A DNA stretch of 64,000 bases. Origin: Leguminivora glycinivorella. Lineage: Eukaryota > Arthropoda > Insecta > Lepidoptera > Tortricidae. Under the pieces are notes generated by a model that ran no database searches, had not been told where the DNA came from, and was given only the letters and a program-made list of their open reading frames with translations. The stretch is taken from the NCBI RefSeq assembly GCF_023078275.1, contig NC_062998.1, positions 18,427,916 through 18,491,915 of the forward strand. The letters are read 5' to 3'. Positions within the stretch are counted from its first letter, which is position 1; the number at the start of each line of letters is the position of its first letter. A program made the translations under genes and the position numbers. Below, piece by piece: positions 11,896 to 23,170 of this stretch.

Positions 11896-13448
11896 TACAC
11901 AAAAATTACAATAAAATTTATTTATTTCAAGTAATACAACTCATAATTTACAATAAAATGCAGCACAAATACTAAAAAGTCAAGCAGCTGTGATTGACAC
12001 AATGATAACCATTTATGTAGGGTAAGATGGTTGACAGTGGGTCGCTGGTGCACAATAGGTCACGCACACTACGACGAATCCAAATACACTATTATTAATT
12101 TATTACACGCCGTGGATACCTCTGGCCAACACGTACCTACTAGCTCAGTGACCGCGGGACCGCGCGAACAGAACGTCGTGTGCATGTGTGAACGTAAGTA
12201 ATATCACTCCGCGGGTAGCATATTTACGTAAGTTGGAATTTATCGTATAATTTCGAATTATGTGCCATTGAATGTCTTTTTATCGTTTTTATTACTACCT
12301 TGATTAAAAAGCTATTGTGTGTTTTATTTTAACATTTTCCGCTATAAATATTTTTTTGTATTTGATTTTAATTATTTAATTTTTTTGGCGTGTGGGTTGA
12401 CACTGGGTCATATGGATCAAGTACACAATGGGTCAGATTTAGTACACACTGCTATGTTACAGACTGCTGCGAAAAAGGGTCACCTGTAGAAAAGAAGGCG
12501 GAATACCAAACGAACGAGTGGAAAAAGCATAGGCTGCCATAAAAAAATCTTGGAAGACTATTTTTATGTGGCTCTTACTTATGTTGTATGGTCAGAAATG
12601 TTCATTTCAGAAAAATTGATCCCACAAAAGCATTTTGAGTAGTTAATTATTTATATACGCATAATAATTATTGGTCTAATATTCTTACATTATAAAGTTT
12701 AAGTTAGATAACAAGAAATATTTATTTTTGTTTTATTGTATGGTTGTTTACTAAGCTTGTATGGCCGAAAGTGGAAAATCTTAGAAATTGGATCTTTTAG
12801 TTAGATGATCAGTACACCTATGTTACTACCCATATAACCATAATCGGTCGCCGTTCCTACGCAAATCCTCCTATTTTGTGTACACACAGGTCTTCGGGTC
12901 TCAATGTTTAGTCGCAGTACGGTCGACGTTTAGTCGCGGCGACCCAAATGGGGACGATTGGTAACAGGCACAAATGGTCACAGAAGTGACAGTACGTGTG
13001 CACTACGCGTGCACACATTGTTACCGTTTGGCGACTACTTTCCCAAAATCATTCGTTCATTTCATTCTTTTCAAATGGCGACTGTCAGAGACGTCAAAGT
13101 AAAAAAGAAATAAAACCATTTGACATTAAAATGTAATGGCGTAAGAATTTGTTAAAGATAAATAATGTTTGTATTTGTAATATAATGTGGGCTAATTACC
13201 ATGGCCAATTAAATTGCTCGAGTGATTTCATAAAATAAGTCTAAATTTATCAACGCGCCATCAATTTACCTCAGTTTAACCAGTAATAATATTATTGACT
13301 ACTCGGTGTTTGCGTGTTATGTATATTGATTGGTGAAGTTTTAGTGCTCCGGTGCATATACTATACTGAAATATTAAAAATAATGCCTAGAAAACCAATA
13401 AAGTTGTTAAAATATGGATTAAGACGGTAATATTCCATGTAAAAAACA

Positions 13449-13499
13449 GTCGCCAAACGGTCACCAAACGGTCGACAAACGGTCGCAAAATGGTCGCAG
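13449..13499. repeat. 11-bp subterminal tandem repeat (GGTCRCCAAAC)
   Basis: About four to five head-to-tail units of the type GGTCACCAAAC, GGTCGACAAAC, GGTCGCAAAAT. An inverted copy lies at 16735-16790 in element B. Arrays like this are typical transposase-binding or foldback-type subterminal repeats, but no protein is present to confirm it. Confidence 0.8.
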
Positions 13500-13904
13500 C
13501 GTACACGCGTGACCGAAAGCTATTTTCAAAATGGCTTAATTCTTGCATTAATTTTTTCCAGGTATCCTCAAACTTTATAAACAATTAAATATGCCGTCGT
13601 ACTCAGTTGCCCTCACTAAAGAAGATAAAAAAAAATGTAACGTGCGTACCGAGCTGCTGGGTTGTAAAGGATCGGGGATCATATTATTATGGTCTTCTAT
13701 AGAGCAACTAGTATTTTGCGGCATTTCACAATTGACACTTGTTGAAGTAGTCGTCAATAATATTAGGTACTATCAACATTAATTTCAGCGATCTGTACTT
13801 CTTTTGTCAAGATTTTTGTATAGATAAGTGTCTACAAATTTGTAATGTTAAAGAGACATAAATAAAACGTAGTAGAGTAAATAATGTGTTTTTTTTGTAA
13901 CCCA

Positions 13905-14150
13905 AACAAAATACTTGTAGATACGAGTGCGGAAAAGAGGAAAATCGATACGAGTAGCGATAAATTAATACACGAACGAAGGGAGTGTTTTAAATCGACA
14001 CGAGTTGTGAATGTCCTTTTCGCACGTGTATCGTATGACGATTTTCAGTACCTAAATCTGAGCTAAGAGTTTCGGCCAGACAAGAAATGAATCATTGCTT
14101 GATTTGCTCGCACTACTGCGTGTAAAAAGCAGCATCTGTACTGAAAAAAA
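13905..14150. repeat. CACGTGCGAAAAG-family repeat inside element A
   Basis: Contains GAAGGGAGTGTTTTAAATCG, CGCACGTGTATCGTA and CATCTGTACTGAAAA in the same order as the copies at 5215-5465 and 57165-57355. Its mirror copy in element B is at 16077-16320. Its presence in both A and B means it was in the element before the A/B duplication. Confidence 0.7.
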
Positions 14151-17100
14151 CTATCATTGCGCAACAGAAATTCTATTAATATCACAGTAAATACTCTATT
14201 TCATTTGATTCCTACTTTTATTGTGTAAAGCAACACTGCACTTCATTTTTATCAATAAGAATTAAAAATTATATATTTAATACATTAAGTAACTATAAAG
14301 TGCTTATCTATTTGTATTATCATTCTGCACTTTTCTTAACTTTCCCACATTTCTATAAAATGTCGAAGAGTGCTTAAATGGTCGTCGTCGTTTATTATTA
14401 TTTAATTCGCTCATATTTAAATGATTCAAAGCAACCAGTCCACAACTTCACAAGAAAGTTTGAGAAACCTTCGTATTTCAGATTGTCATTTGCGGTTACA
14501 GTGGTTTAGGAGCAGTTCGGTAATCAGACCTACACATGTGTGTACAAATTCTGTCAATGTCACTGTCAGAAACCGTTCTGACAGTGACAATGACAGCCAC
14601 AAATTCGTCCACATGTTGTTACCGTTATGTGTGCAAACGTCGACTAATAAAGTGTCGTTAAAAGTCATTCTGACAGTGACATTGACAGCCACAAATTCGT
14701 ACACATTTTGTTACCGTAACGAGTGCACACGACGACTACATTTTGTTATTGTAACAATACGGTCGCATTGTTTGCACGACGTTACCACGCGTTATGTCAC
14801 ATTTGACAGTTAGTTACTGATTTGAAGATTTTGCGACTGAAATGGTTGTATGGGTAGGTTTTGATATTTAGTATTGACTATTTTAATAAAAAATAATACA
14901 TGTTCTGTTTCATTCTTTCTCAATCAATCAATATCATTTATTGCAAACCATGGTATTACATTACAGATTATCCCCTTATCTTTCTGATATGATTCTCTTT
15001 GGTCCACTGTGGACCACTGGTATATCCATTGTTCACACCCCCTGTTGCACAGTGGATCAAATTCCATTTTTTTTAAAGCGTTAGTGACTATACATGTCTC
15101 ATAATATAGCTTTTAAACCACAACACAATAAATCTTAAATAAATGTGTATATAAGCGTCCAAACAAAATGTAAATATGTCAAACCTTTCCTGAGATATGG
15201 CCTCTGAAAAATGGAGTGATCCACTGTCAACCATCTTACCCTACATTTGTCGCCAGCAGACATATCTGAGCGATCAAGGTGCTCACAAATATCTGAACTG
15301 AACACGCCTCTATTTTCTAGGTGATTTCGGATATATTTGCACGCCCCGGCTACTCAGATATATCTGAACCCATACAACCATTTCAGTCGCAAAATCTTCA
15401 AATCAGTAACTAACTGTCAAATGTGACATAACGCGTGGTAACGTCGTGCAAACAATGCGACCGTATTGATACAATAACAAAATGTAGTCGTCGTGTGCAC
15501 TCGTTACGGTAACAAAATGTGTACGAATTTGTGGCTGTCAATGTCACTGTCAGAATGACTTTTAACGACACTTTATTAGTCGACGTTTGCACACATAACG
15601 GTAACAACATGTGGACAAATTTGTGGCTGTCATTGTCACTGTCAGAACGGTTTCTGACAGTGACATTGACAGAATTTGTACACACATGTGTAGGTCTGAT
15701 TACCGAACTGCTCCTAAACCACTGTATCCGCAAATGACAATCTGAAATACGAAGGTTTCTCAAACTGTCTTGTGAAGTTGTGGACTGGTTGCTTTGAATC
15801 ATTTAAATATAAGCGAATTAAATAATAATTAACGACGACGACCATTTAAGCACCCTTCGACATTTTATAGAAATGTGGGAAAGTTAAGAAAAGTGCAGAA
15901 TGATAATACAAATAGATAAGCACTTTATAGTTACTTAATGTATTAAATATATAATTTTTAATTCTTATTGATAAAAATGAAGTGTAGTGTTGCTTTACAC
16001 AATAAAAGTAGGAATCAAATGAAATAGAGTATTTACTGTGATATTAATAGAATTTCTGTTGCGCAATGATAGTTTTTTTTCAGTACAGATGCTGCTTTTT
16101 CTAACGCAGTAGTGCGAGCAAATCAAGCAATGATTCATTTCTTGTCTGGTCGAAACTCTTAGCTTAGATTTAGGTACTGAAAATCGTCGTACGATACACG
16201 TGCGAAAAGGACATTCACAACTCGTGTCGAAGTAAAACACTCCCTTCGTTCGTGTATTAATTTATCGCTACTCGTATCGATTTTCCTCTTTTCCGCACTC
16301 GTATCTACAAGTATTTTGTTTGGGTTACAAAAAAAAACACATTATTTACTCTACTACGTTTTATTTATGTCTCTTTAACATTACAAATTTGTAGACACTT
16401 ATCTATACATAAATCTTGACTTAAGAAGTACAGATCGCTGAAATTAATGTTGATAGTAATATTAATGACGACTACTTCAACAAGTGTCAATTGTGAAATG
16501 CCGCAAAATACTAGTTGCTCTATAGAAGACCATAATAATATGATCCCCGATCCTTTACAACCCAGCAGCTCGGTACGCACGTTACAATTTTTTTTTAATC
16601 TTCTTTAGTGAGGGCAACTGAGTACGACGGCATATTTAATTGTTTATAAAGTTTGAGGATACCTGGAAAAAATTAATACATGAAGCCATTTTGAAAATAT
16701 AATAAATATTCACTGCTTTCGGTCACGCGTGTACGCTGCGACCATTTTGCGACCGTTTGTCGACCGTTTGGTGACCGTTTGGCGACTGTTTTTTACATGA
16801 AATATTACCGTCTTAATCCATATTTTAACAACTTTATTGGTTTTCTAGGCATTATTTTTATTAGGCACGTATTTAACCGGGCGACTAAATAGTGTGTGTG
16901 TGGATTGAGTGAGCACCTTCCGAAAATGAAAAAAAAATATGCTGATCATTTAGTAAAAGTTCTAAAACAGTTGTAAAACGAATCTCTGAATTTGTAAAAA
17001 GATAAATCAAAAGATACAGCCATTAACATGTGCTCACTCAGTTCTCACAAACTACCAACGAAAACAGTGAATATATTCATTTAACATATAATATTTATAT

Positions 17101-17206
17101 ACTAACATTTAGTAAAAAATAGGCCAACCTACCTCTATAAATATTAGATCACCTAGTGACGTATTAAATTTTTTACAAATAGTTTCTTATGCTCACTCAA
17201 TCCACA

Positions 17207-18362
17207 CACTTTTGAAAAGCCGAATTTTGATGAAAAACATAAGATTTAGACCGCTATTATATGTGTATAGTTTAGTAAAAGTGAAATGGGAATTTGTAAA
17301 ATACAAAACGAACCACTAACGTGTCAGGTTTTTTTATAATAAATTTTTGTAAGTGCTCACTCAGTCCACACGTTTTGAGAAAGTTAAAAATGTAAATATC
17401 TTACGATTTGTAGCACCTAAGACACTCGAAAGTACTTCAACATTTAGTAAAAATTTTTACTAAATATCCACCATCTAATATTTTATATTCGTTGTCTGGT
17501 TTTAAAGATATTCAGACATAACTTTTCTCATACAAATGTATCAAGTAGGGTGACCACACTATGTCGGCTCCTGATTTTCCCCACCTTCCCATTGTCATAT
17601 TGAGATTGGGGAGTTTCGTTCAATTTTGATAATAGTTTACCGGATTTGTAAGTGGGAGCGAGAAAAGAATAACTATTTCTCGCTCCCACTTACAAATCCG
17701 GTACGCTCATCTGTTAGCGCGATTAGATTACCAGGTTCTGGTTTCTTACTAGTGAAGTATTATATTCTTTGTTTCTTACCAATTATCATTCATGTCCTTT
17801 TTAATGCATGCATGTCGATATGGTTATTATCCTGACGTCGATAAAAATTACACAATACACATCATCACTAGGCCAAGAACATAACCTAAAAACAGTTTGC
17901 AGATGGATAATTAATATGGTATTAGTTTAATATTATCAAAATTGAACGAACGATACTCCCCAATCTCAATATGACAATGGGAAGGTGGGGAAAATCAGGA
18001 GCCGACATAGTGTGGTCACCCTACTTGATACATTTGTATGAGAAAAGTTATGTCTGAATATCTTTAAAACCAGACAACGAATATAAAATATTAGATGGTG
18101 GATATTTAGTAAAAATTTTTACTAAATGTTGAAGTACTTTCGAGTGTCTTAGGTGCTACAAATCGTAAGATATTTACATTTTTAACTTTCTCAAAACGTG
18201 TGGACTGAGTGAGCACTTACAAAAATTTATTATAAAAAAACCTGACACGTTAGTGGTTCGTTTTGTATTTTACAAATTCCCATTTCACTTTTACTAAACT
18301 ATACACATATAATAGCGGTCTAAATCTTATGTTTTTCATCAAAATTCGGCTTTTCAAAAGTG
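17207..18362. repeat. inner inverted-repeat arms of element D with loop
   Basis: About 430 bp at 17207-17634 are repeated inverted at 17931-18362, with a loop of roughly 300 bp. The arms contain repeated TTTAGTAAAAATTTTTACTAAA, itself a small palindrome, and the flanking phrase ACTCAGTCCACACG. Confidence 0.9.
17638..17703. repeat. perfect 28-bp-stem hairpin in the loop of D
   Basis: TACCGGATTTGTAAGTGGGA and the following eight bases to 17665 are repeated exactly inverted at 17676-17703, leaving a 10-base loop. A perfect stem of this length suggests a small palindromic insertion or a structural part of the element. Confidence 0.95.
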
Positions 18363-19728
18363 ATTAAGAGGATACGATACCGAAGCACGAATTCAAATTT
18401 GAGATTTTTAGGTCTTTATCGCCGTCGCGCTGACGGGGGCGGCACCCACAGAGAGGCCCTGTGTGCGTGCGCGCGGCGCACGCACACAGACGCATAAGCG
18501 CGGCGGCGCAAGTACCAACTCGCGCACCAATGCAAGTTTTATATTTGATATATTTCTCTAGTTTTCGGAGTTCTGATGCGTATTGTTTTGGACTCCGGGA
18601 AGTATACTAAGTGGATTTGACAAAAATGCAAATTTGTAATGTTTTAAGTATTGTAAATACAATTCCTTATCTTATACATAATGTCGTTAAGGTGTAGGTA
18701 TTCGGGTAATGCCGTTAATCGGATAATTCCAAAATTCAAATGATAATCACCCGTGATTCCATAGTAATAAATTACGTTCAGAATTACCAGAGTACAACTT
18801 ATCTTAAAAGAAATAAAGTTATTCGGTATGTAAAAAGCCACAACCTTTTCGATGTCAAAGAGATTTGGATTATGTACGTATGGGATTATGTACGTACAAT
18901 CAACCAATCTGAATCCTAGGTCCTAGGCCACTGTAGACCCCTTTCACAGTAAAAATCAAACTGACTTTTATAGCAAATAAAGCACGGTGTCAATACGACA
19001 GGGTTCTGAGTGGCCTAGGATTCTACATAATTGGTTGACAGTACCTACCAAAAGTTTATGTGAATCTTATTCATTATTTTTACCTAGGGCAATTTGGTAT
19101 CTATTATACTTTACCAGACACCAGACTATGTTCCAAGAGCGTAGGTAATTAGAACTTTTTAGCAGAATTCTAACAAAAAATCTGCCAAAAAAATCTTATT
19201 GCATATGAATCATAAGGACCTTTTTCAGATGGAAAGCCTTTATACATATGCACTTATATTTCTAATTGTCTAGGGTTGTATGTATACATATTACCTATCT
19301 AGCAGTAGAAATACAAGGCTTAGCTCAGAACAAACCCAACCATAAAAATGCTTAACTAATTTGCCAGCTAAATTTAAACCTAGGTATCGGTACTTAAACG
19401 TATAGATACTTTTGATATTTTTATTATTTAAAACTTATTTATACTTACATATCAGCATTTCTGTTACCATAGAATTAAAACGTATATAACACTCATTTCA
19501 TCTACCAACTAAGGGCATCTGTAATCTACATACAAATAAGGCCCGGTTAAGTCTCGAAATGTTATGTACATTTTATAATTAGATAAGTGTAAATGGGCCA
19601 AAAAATTGGGTCCATGTGCAATTGTGCATTAAGTAGGTGCACTTTTCCCAAATTGCTGCATGTATGAAATAAGGCCCATCAGTAACTTAACAAAAAATAA
19701 GGTATTTCTTACATACCGAATTAAGCGT

Positions 19729-19856
19729 AATTGTGTCGCTTAACTTCAAACCTGGATAAATCCATTCTGCTACAAGGTTAATATATATTTTTTATATATT
19801 CAATCTTAAAGCAGAATGGATTTAAGTACCCAGGTTTGAAACTAAGCGACACAATT
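19729..19856. mobile_element. hairpin MITE, GTGTCGCTTA arms
   Basis: AATTGTGTCGCTTAACTTCA is matched inverted by TGAAACTAAGCGACACAATT; arms of about 45 bp continue through CCAGGTTT and GCAGAATGGAT. Short AT-rich loop. Confidence 0.85.
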
Positions 19857-20235
19857 GATAGTATGTATCTAGGAGATATTTTCTTTACAAAATCGTATTA
19901 CTTATTCAAGAGCGCTATGATAAACGCACGTCGAAATAAAGTAAAATTGACAATATTTACCGATGAAATTGTGCTCTGTGTGTAATGGTAAACATTAATA
20001 ATATGAAAAGTAATTGTTTCAGTCATGAGCATCTTCACTCGTCAATTTCGTCTTACTCTTTAGTTGTGAAACATGGGTGACAAAGTACGGTCGCCGGAAG
20101 GAAAAGAATAAAAATATATGGATACCTATATATATTCTAATATTTATCCCGTAGGACAGCAGGTTACTTCAAAGTACTTTAATTAACTACCTAATTTTAA
20201 TGTTGTCTTCGGTTCCCGTCGTCGTTCGTCGTTTG

Positions 20236-20330
20236 TCGAATCCCGGTAAGGGTATTTATTTCTGTGATGAGCACAGATATTTGTTCCTGAGTCATGGATT
20301 TTTTCTATGTATATTTTCTTTCAACCCCTT
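20236..20330 (+). repeat. tRNA-derived SINE fragment
   Basis: TCGAATCCCGGTAAGGG, then TGTGATGAGCACAGATATTT and CCTGAGTCATGGATT, matches the 3' part of the fuller SINE at 53229-53600. The pol III A-box end is missing. Confidence 0.75.
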
Positions 20331-20439
20331 ATTTGCCAAGAGTGGCACTGAAGCTTTAGTAGTTTCATGTGTTCTGCCTACCCCTTTATGGGATACAGGC
20401 GTGATTGTATGTATGTATGTTATCTATTTAAGTATGTAT

Positions 20440-20790
20440 TATTTATTTATTTATTAGTAAAAACATGTTTACATGACATTACAGTAAAACCAATGCGTCA
20501 CGAAACTTAGATAACAAAAAAGAAAAAAAAAAACAATAAAAAAAAATAAAGTTTAAAACTAAACAATTTATTTGGGCGATGACGTAACAGCGTGGCTCCA
20601 TTGCGTCGTTTGCCCCGGTGTAGGATTCGGCAAGTTGCCCCGGAATCGCCGAAAAACCACACCTTTCGGCTAGAAGTCTGCGCTCGCATTGGTGTCCTGC
20701 GCTATATCGTCGCCTAGCACCCATAGTACAAGCTTTGCTTAGTTTGGGGCTAAGTTGATCTGTGTAAGGTGTCCCCAATATTTATTTAAT
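20440..20790 (-). repeat. retroposon 3' end, minus strand
   Basis: Poly-T and ATTTATTTATT at 20440-20450 followed by reverse-strand sequence reading TTAGCCCCAAACTAAGCAAA and CTTGTACTATGGGTGCTAGG. I recognise this as a tail common to lepidopteran retroposons. Family assignment is uncertain. Confidence 0.55.
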
Positions 20791-21712
20791 TATTTAATTA
20801 CTTACCATAATCATAATGTAATAAAATGTGCATTTTTTCGTGGTTACCAACATGCATACCAACCATAAAAATGCTTAACTAATTTGCCAGCTAAATTTAA
20901 ACCTAGGCTATTTAAACGTATAGATACTTTATATACTTTTATTATTTAGATCTTATTTATACTTTTCGGCAAAGCATTTTTGTTACCGCAGAATTAAAAT
21001 GTTGGTAATACTCATTTCATCTACCTACTAAGGGCATATGTAATGTCAATGCAAACAAGGCCCGGCTATTAAGTTTCGAAATGTTATGTACGTTTTATAA
21101 CTTGATAAGTGTAAATGGTTCAAAAATTTCGTGCAGTAAGTAAAAAAGTAAGTATTATTAAACAGAAAAACTATGGGTCTTATTTGATGCGGTATGAAAT
21201 AAGGCCCATGCCACCCATGTGTCCACATGTTCACAACCTTCGATACCCAAGAAGTAGCGCTGTGGAAATAGAGATGGATCGGATATAATCTTCAAAGATG
21301 AGCTATCAACAGCGCCACTATTTGAGTGGTGGCCTCAGAGTGGAAGGCGACCCCGCAAAGCCTAGTACTGTACTGTACTGTATTATGATACACAATACAC
21401 ATAAACAGAATACATTATAATATTTATTGCCCCGTAGGACAGCAGGCTACCCCACACTACTTTAATTAAGTACCTAATTTTGTCCCTTTAAACTTAATAT
21501 GAAATAAAGTCAGCCTATCTTGACCACATTGACCTTGACGCACTGCTTGTTAAGACTTGAACCCCTATAATTTAGAGTACCATATCCTAAATGCATAGTC
21601 CTGAATAAATGTGTTTTAGACGACAGACCGTAGTGTAAATACTTATCACACAAATTGATGATTGAATTCATGAACACAATGTTTACACAAAGTTATAAAA
21701 CTTAAGAAGCGA

Positions 21713-21894
21713 GCGATGGGCCTTATTTAGAGAAGTAACTATTTAGGGCATTTTTTGATTCTATGTCTGCGAAGAAAATATACAAAACGGCATGATTGAT
21801 AAAACTTAGAAGAAATATAAGCACTGGGCCTTATTAAGGGCAGGTACTGGTACCAACCTGAACAAACTATGTATTACTAAATAAGGCCCATCGT
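21713..21894. mobile_element. MITE with ATGGGCCTTATTT ends
   Basis: GATGGGCCTTATTTAG at the left is inverted at the right as CTAAATAAGGCCCATC. The same AAATAAGGCCC word occurs at about 19535, 19667 and 21191, and in reverse at about 21826, suggesting related decayed copies. Confidence 0.7.
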
Positions 21895-22312
21895 TTTTTT
21901 AAATATTTTAAAACATGACTTAAATTATTAATATTATGTCTGTTTTTATTGTGTGTAAATAAGTACATATAATATGACTAATATAACTACTTACCTAATT
22001 GGTGTTCGGCAGAATAGTAATAAATAAACAATGATGACCGAATACCAAATTTTCGGCAAAATGGCTGAAAAGACCGAATACCAAATAGTTGCCTAATATT
22101 CGTGGAATCTATCGTAAAATACAGCATAACTTTATAATTGTTACTAGTAAACCAATGACGAGAAAAGTTATGCATGTATAAAATAAACCTATACCTGTAT
22201 GCAATTGTTACATACCTATACTTATAAAAATATGGACTTAGTATTTCCACAGAATATATAATACAGATTCAAACTTTCACGATTTTTACATATATTTAAA
22301 ATTGCAAACGGG

Positions 22313-22400
22313 ACTTAATCGCGTATTTACTATGTTTTAAACACTAACCTCCGACGTTTCAAGGACGGCATTGTCCCCGTGGTCTCGGAGCAGACTGGTC
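22313..22400 (+). repeat. dispersed repeat (ACGTTTCAAGGACGGC), copy 1
   Basis: ACTTAATCGCGTA, CTCCGACGTTTCAAGGACGG and GGTCTCGGAGCAGACT match the order at 34001-34084. Non-coding. Confidence 0.75.
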
Positions 22401-22639
22401 TTTTTGGACCACCAATTTTAAATATGAACATATTATAGTACGTATTTCTAACTAAAAAGTTCGTCAAACACGGTATGTCGATATTTCGACGTAGTATATC
22501 GATAACTTTTCACATCACTAGATTATCGACATTAGATGTCGAGTATTTCCCATCACTTTATTTCAGTGTCCGTATATAAAAACTTAGCCCCGCCCCTAAA
22601 TTTGGTGCGATAGGGACAACTGCAGCTCAGGCGCGAAAT

Positions 22640-23010
22640 CCCGCGTAAAAACTGCAAAAATCGAGGTTCCGCTCTCGACTGTTTCCTCCTCCAAAACTTA
22701 ACCAATCGTTACGAAATTTGGAAATCAGAAAGACAAGGAAATTATCTGTGTCGGACCGTTTCGTTTTTTTGGATAATTGATCTCAGTTTTGAATACCACG
22801 CCTTTCTTTCTGGCAAATTCAATTAAGCCGTTTTGGCCAACTTTGAGAGGCTCTAATTCCTTTTAAAACAAAAATATCAAAAAAAGCAAAACGGTCCGAC
22901 ACAGATATTGATAATAAAAGTCTGTGTTGAAAAAACCATTGATCTAGCTTCAAAAACCAGAGAGGAAACAGGCGAGAGCGTTTGTATGGAGAAATGAGGG
23001 GTATCGTAGC
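22640..23010 (+). repeat. dispersed repeat (GGTCCGACACAGAT), copy 1
   Basis: Contains CTGTGTCGGACCGTTTCG and, inverted, AACGGTCCGACACAGAT, with GAGAGCGTTTGTATGGA at the right edge. The reverse complement recurs at 62035-62266 and continues at 63589-63625 after a nested insertion. Confidence 0.8.
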
Positions 23011-23170
23011 GTCTTAAATATTAGTGTGACATCGAATTTAACCTAAAATGTTGTTTACGTTTTGGCGAATTTTAATGGATTTAAGAAGAAATTAAAGTGA
23101 AAAACTGTATAATAAGTGGTAAATAGACTTGATAAGTGTATGCAAGCGTTGGTGTGTGTATATATTCATT

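Larger units (their letters stand above)
12829..14854 (+). mobile_element. element A: 2.03-kb TIR element, uninterrupted copy
   Basis: Ends are CCCATATAACCATAATCGGT on the left and, inverted on the right, CCCATACAACCATTTCAGTC, so the terminal repeats are short and imperfect. The interior carries repeated GTCGCC and AACGGTCG words near the left part and CTGTCAATGTCACTGTC hairpin repeats near the right. No transposase is seen. Element B is its inverted copy, about 500 bp away at the nearer ends. A clear target-site duplication was not found. The 9-mer TATTAAAAA at 13372-13380 is the empty site for element C in B. Confidence 0.85.
12020..15241. mobile_element. TA-flanked TIR element split by element A
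   Basis: The left end GGGTAAGATGGTTGACAGTG (12020) is inverted at the right as CACTGTCAACCATCTTACCC (ending 15241; a TC mismatch lies just inside). TA dinucleotides flank both sides (12018-12019, 15242-15243), as expected for a Tc1/mariner-type insertion. The phrase TGGGTC/GGTCA recurs inside. Element A (about 12829-14854) sits within it; without A the element is about 1.2 kb. No transposase is recognised, so it is probably non-autonomous. Confidence 0.75.
19338..21485 (+). repeat. direct segmental duplication split by repeats
   Basis: The first copy runs 19338-20200 and the second 20861-21485. Both start ACCATAAAAATGCTTAACTA, share CATTTCATCTACC and AAGGCCCGG, and both end with CCGTAGGACAGCAGG and CTACCTAATTTT-type phrases. 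The region between (20200-20860) is SINE and LINE tail. The first copy also carries the hairpin MITE at 19729-19856. Confidence 0.8.
18363..23010. other. left part of the insert in D; repeats only, no gene
   Basis: This begins with a GC-rich patch (18420-18530) with CGCGCG/GCACGC words and continues as AT-rich DNA. It holds a direct segmental duplication (19338-20200 and 20861-21485), a hairpin MITE, SINE and LINE tails, AAATAAGGCCC-ended repeats and two dispersed repeats. No reading frame with recognisable protein was seen. Confidence 0.6.

Noticed and set aside
14421..15802. Mirror-image open frames of 130 and 72 codons at 14421-14813 and 15410-15802 that look like duplicated genes
   Set aside because: They are the two arms of the A/B inverted repeat. 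The frames exist on both strands, contain hairpin repeats (CTGTCAATGTCACTGTC) and show no protein motif.
18420..18530. GC-rich patch as a CpG-island promoter
   Set aside because: No gene starts nearby, and it is a short isolated run with CGCG/GCGC words inside transposon-rich DNA.
23040..23110. Primer-binding site for the BEL element (TGGCGAATTTTAATGG)
   Set aside because: It has the TGG start but cannot be matched to a tRNA 3' end by eye, and no 5' LTR precedes it.
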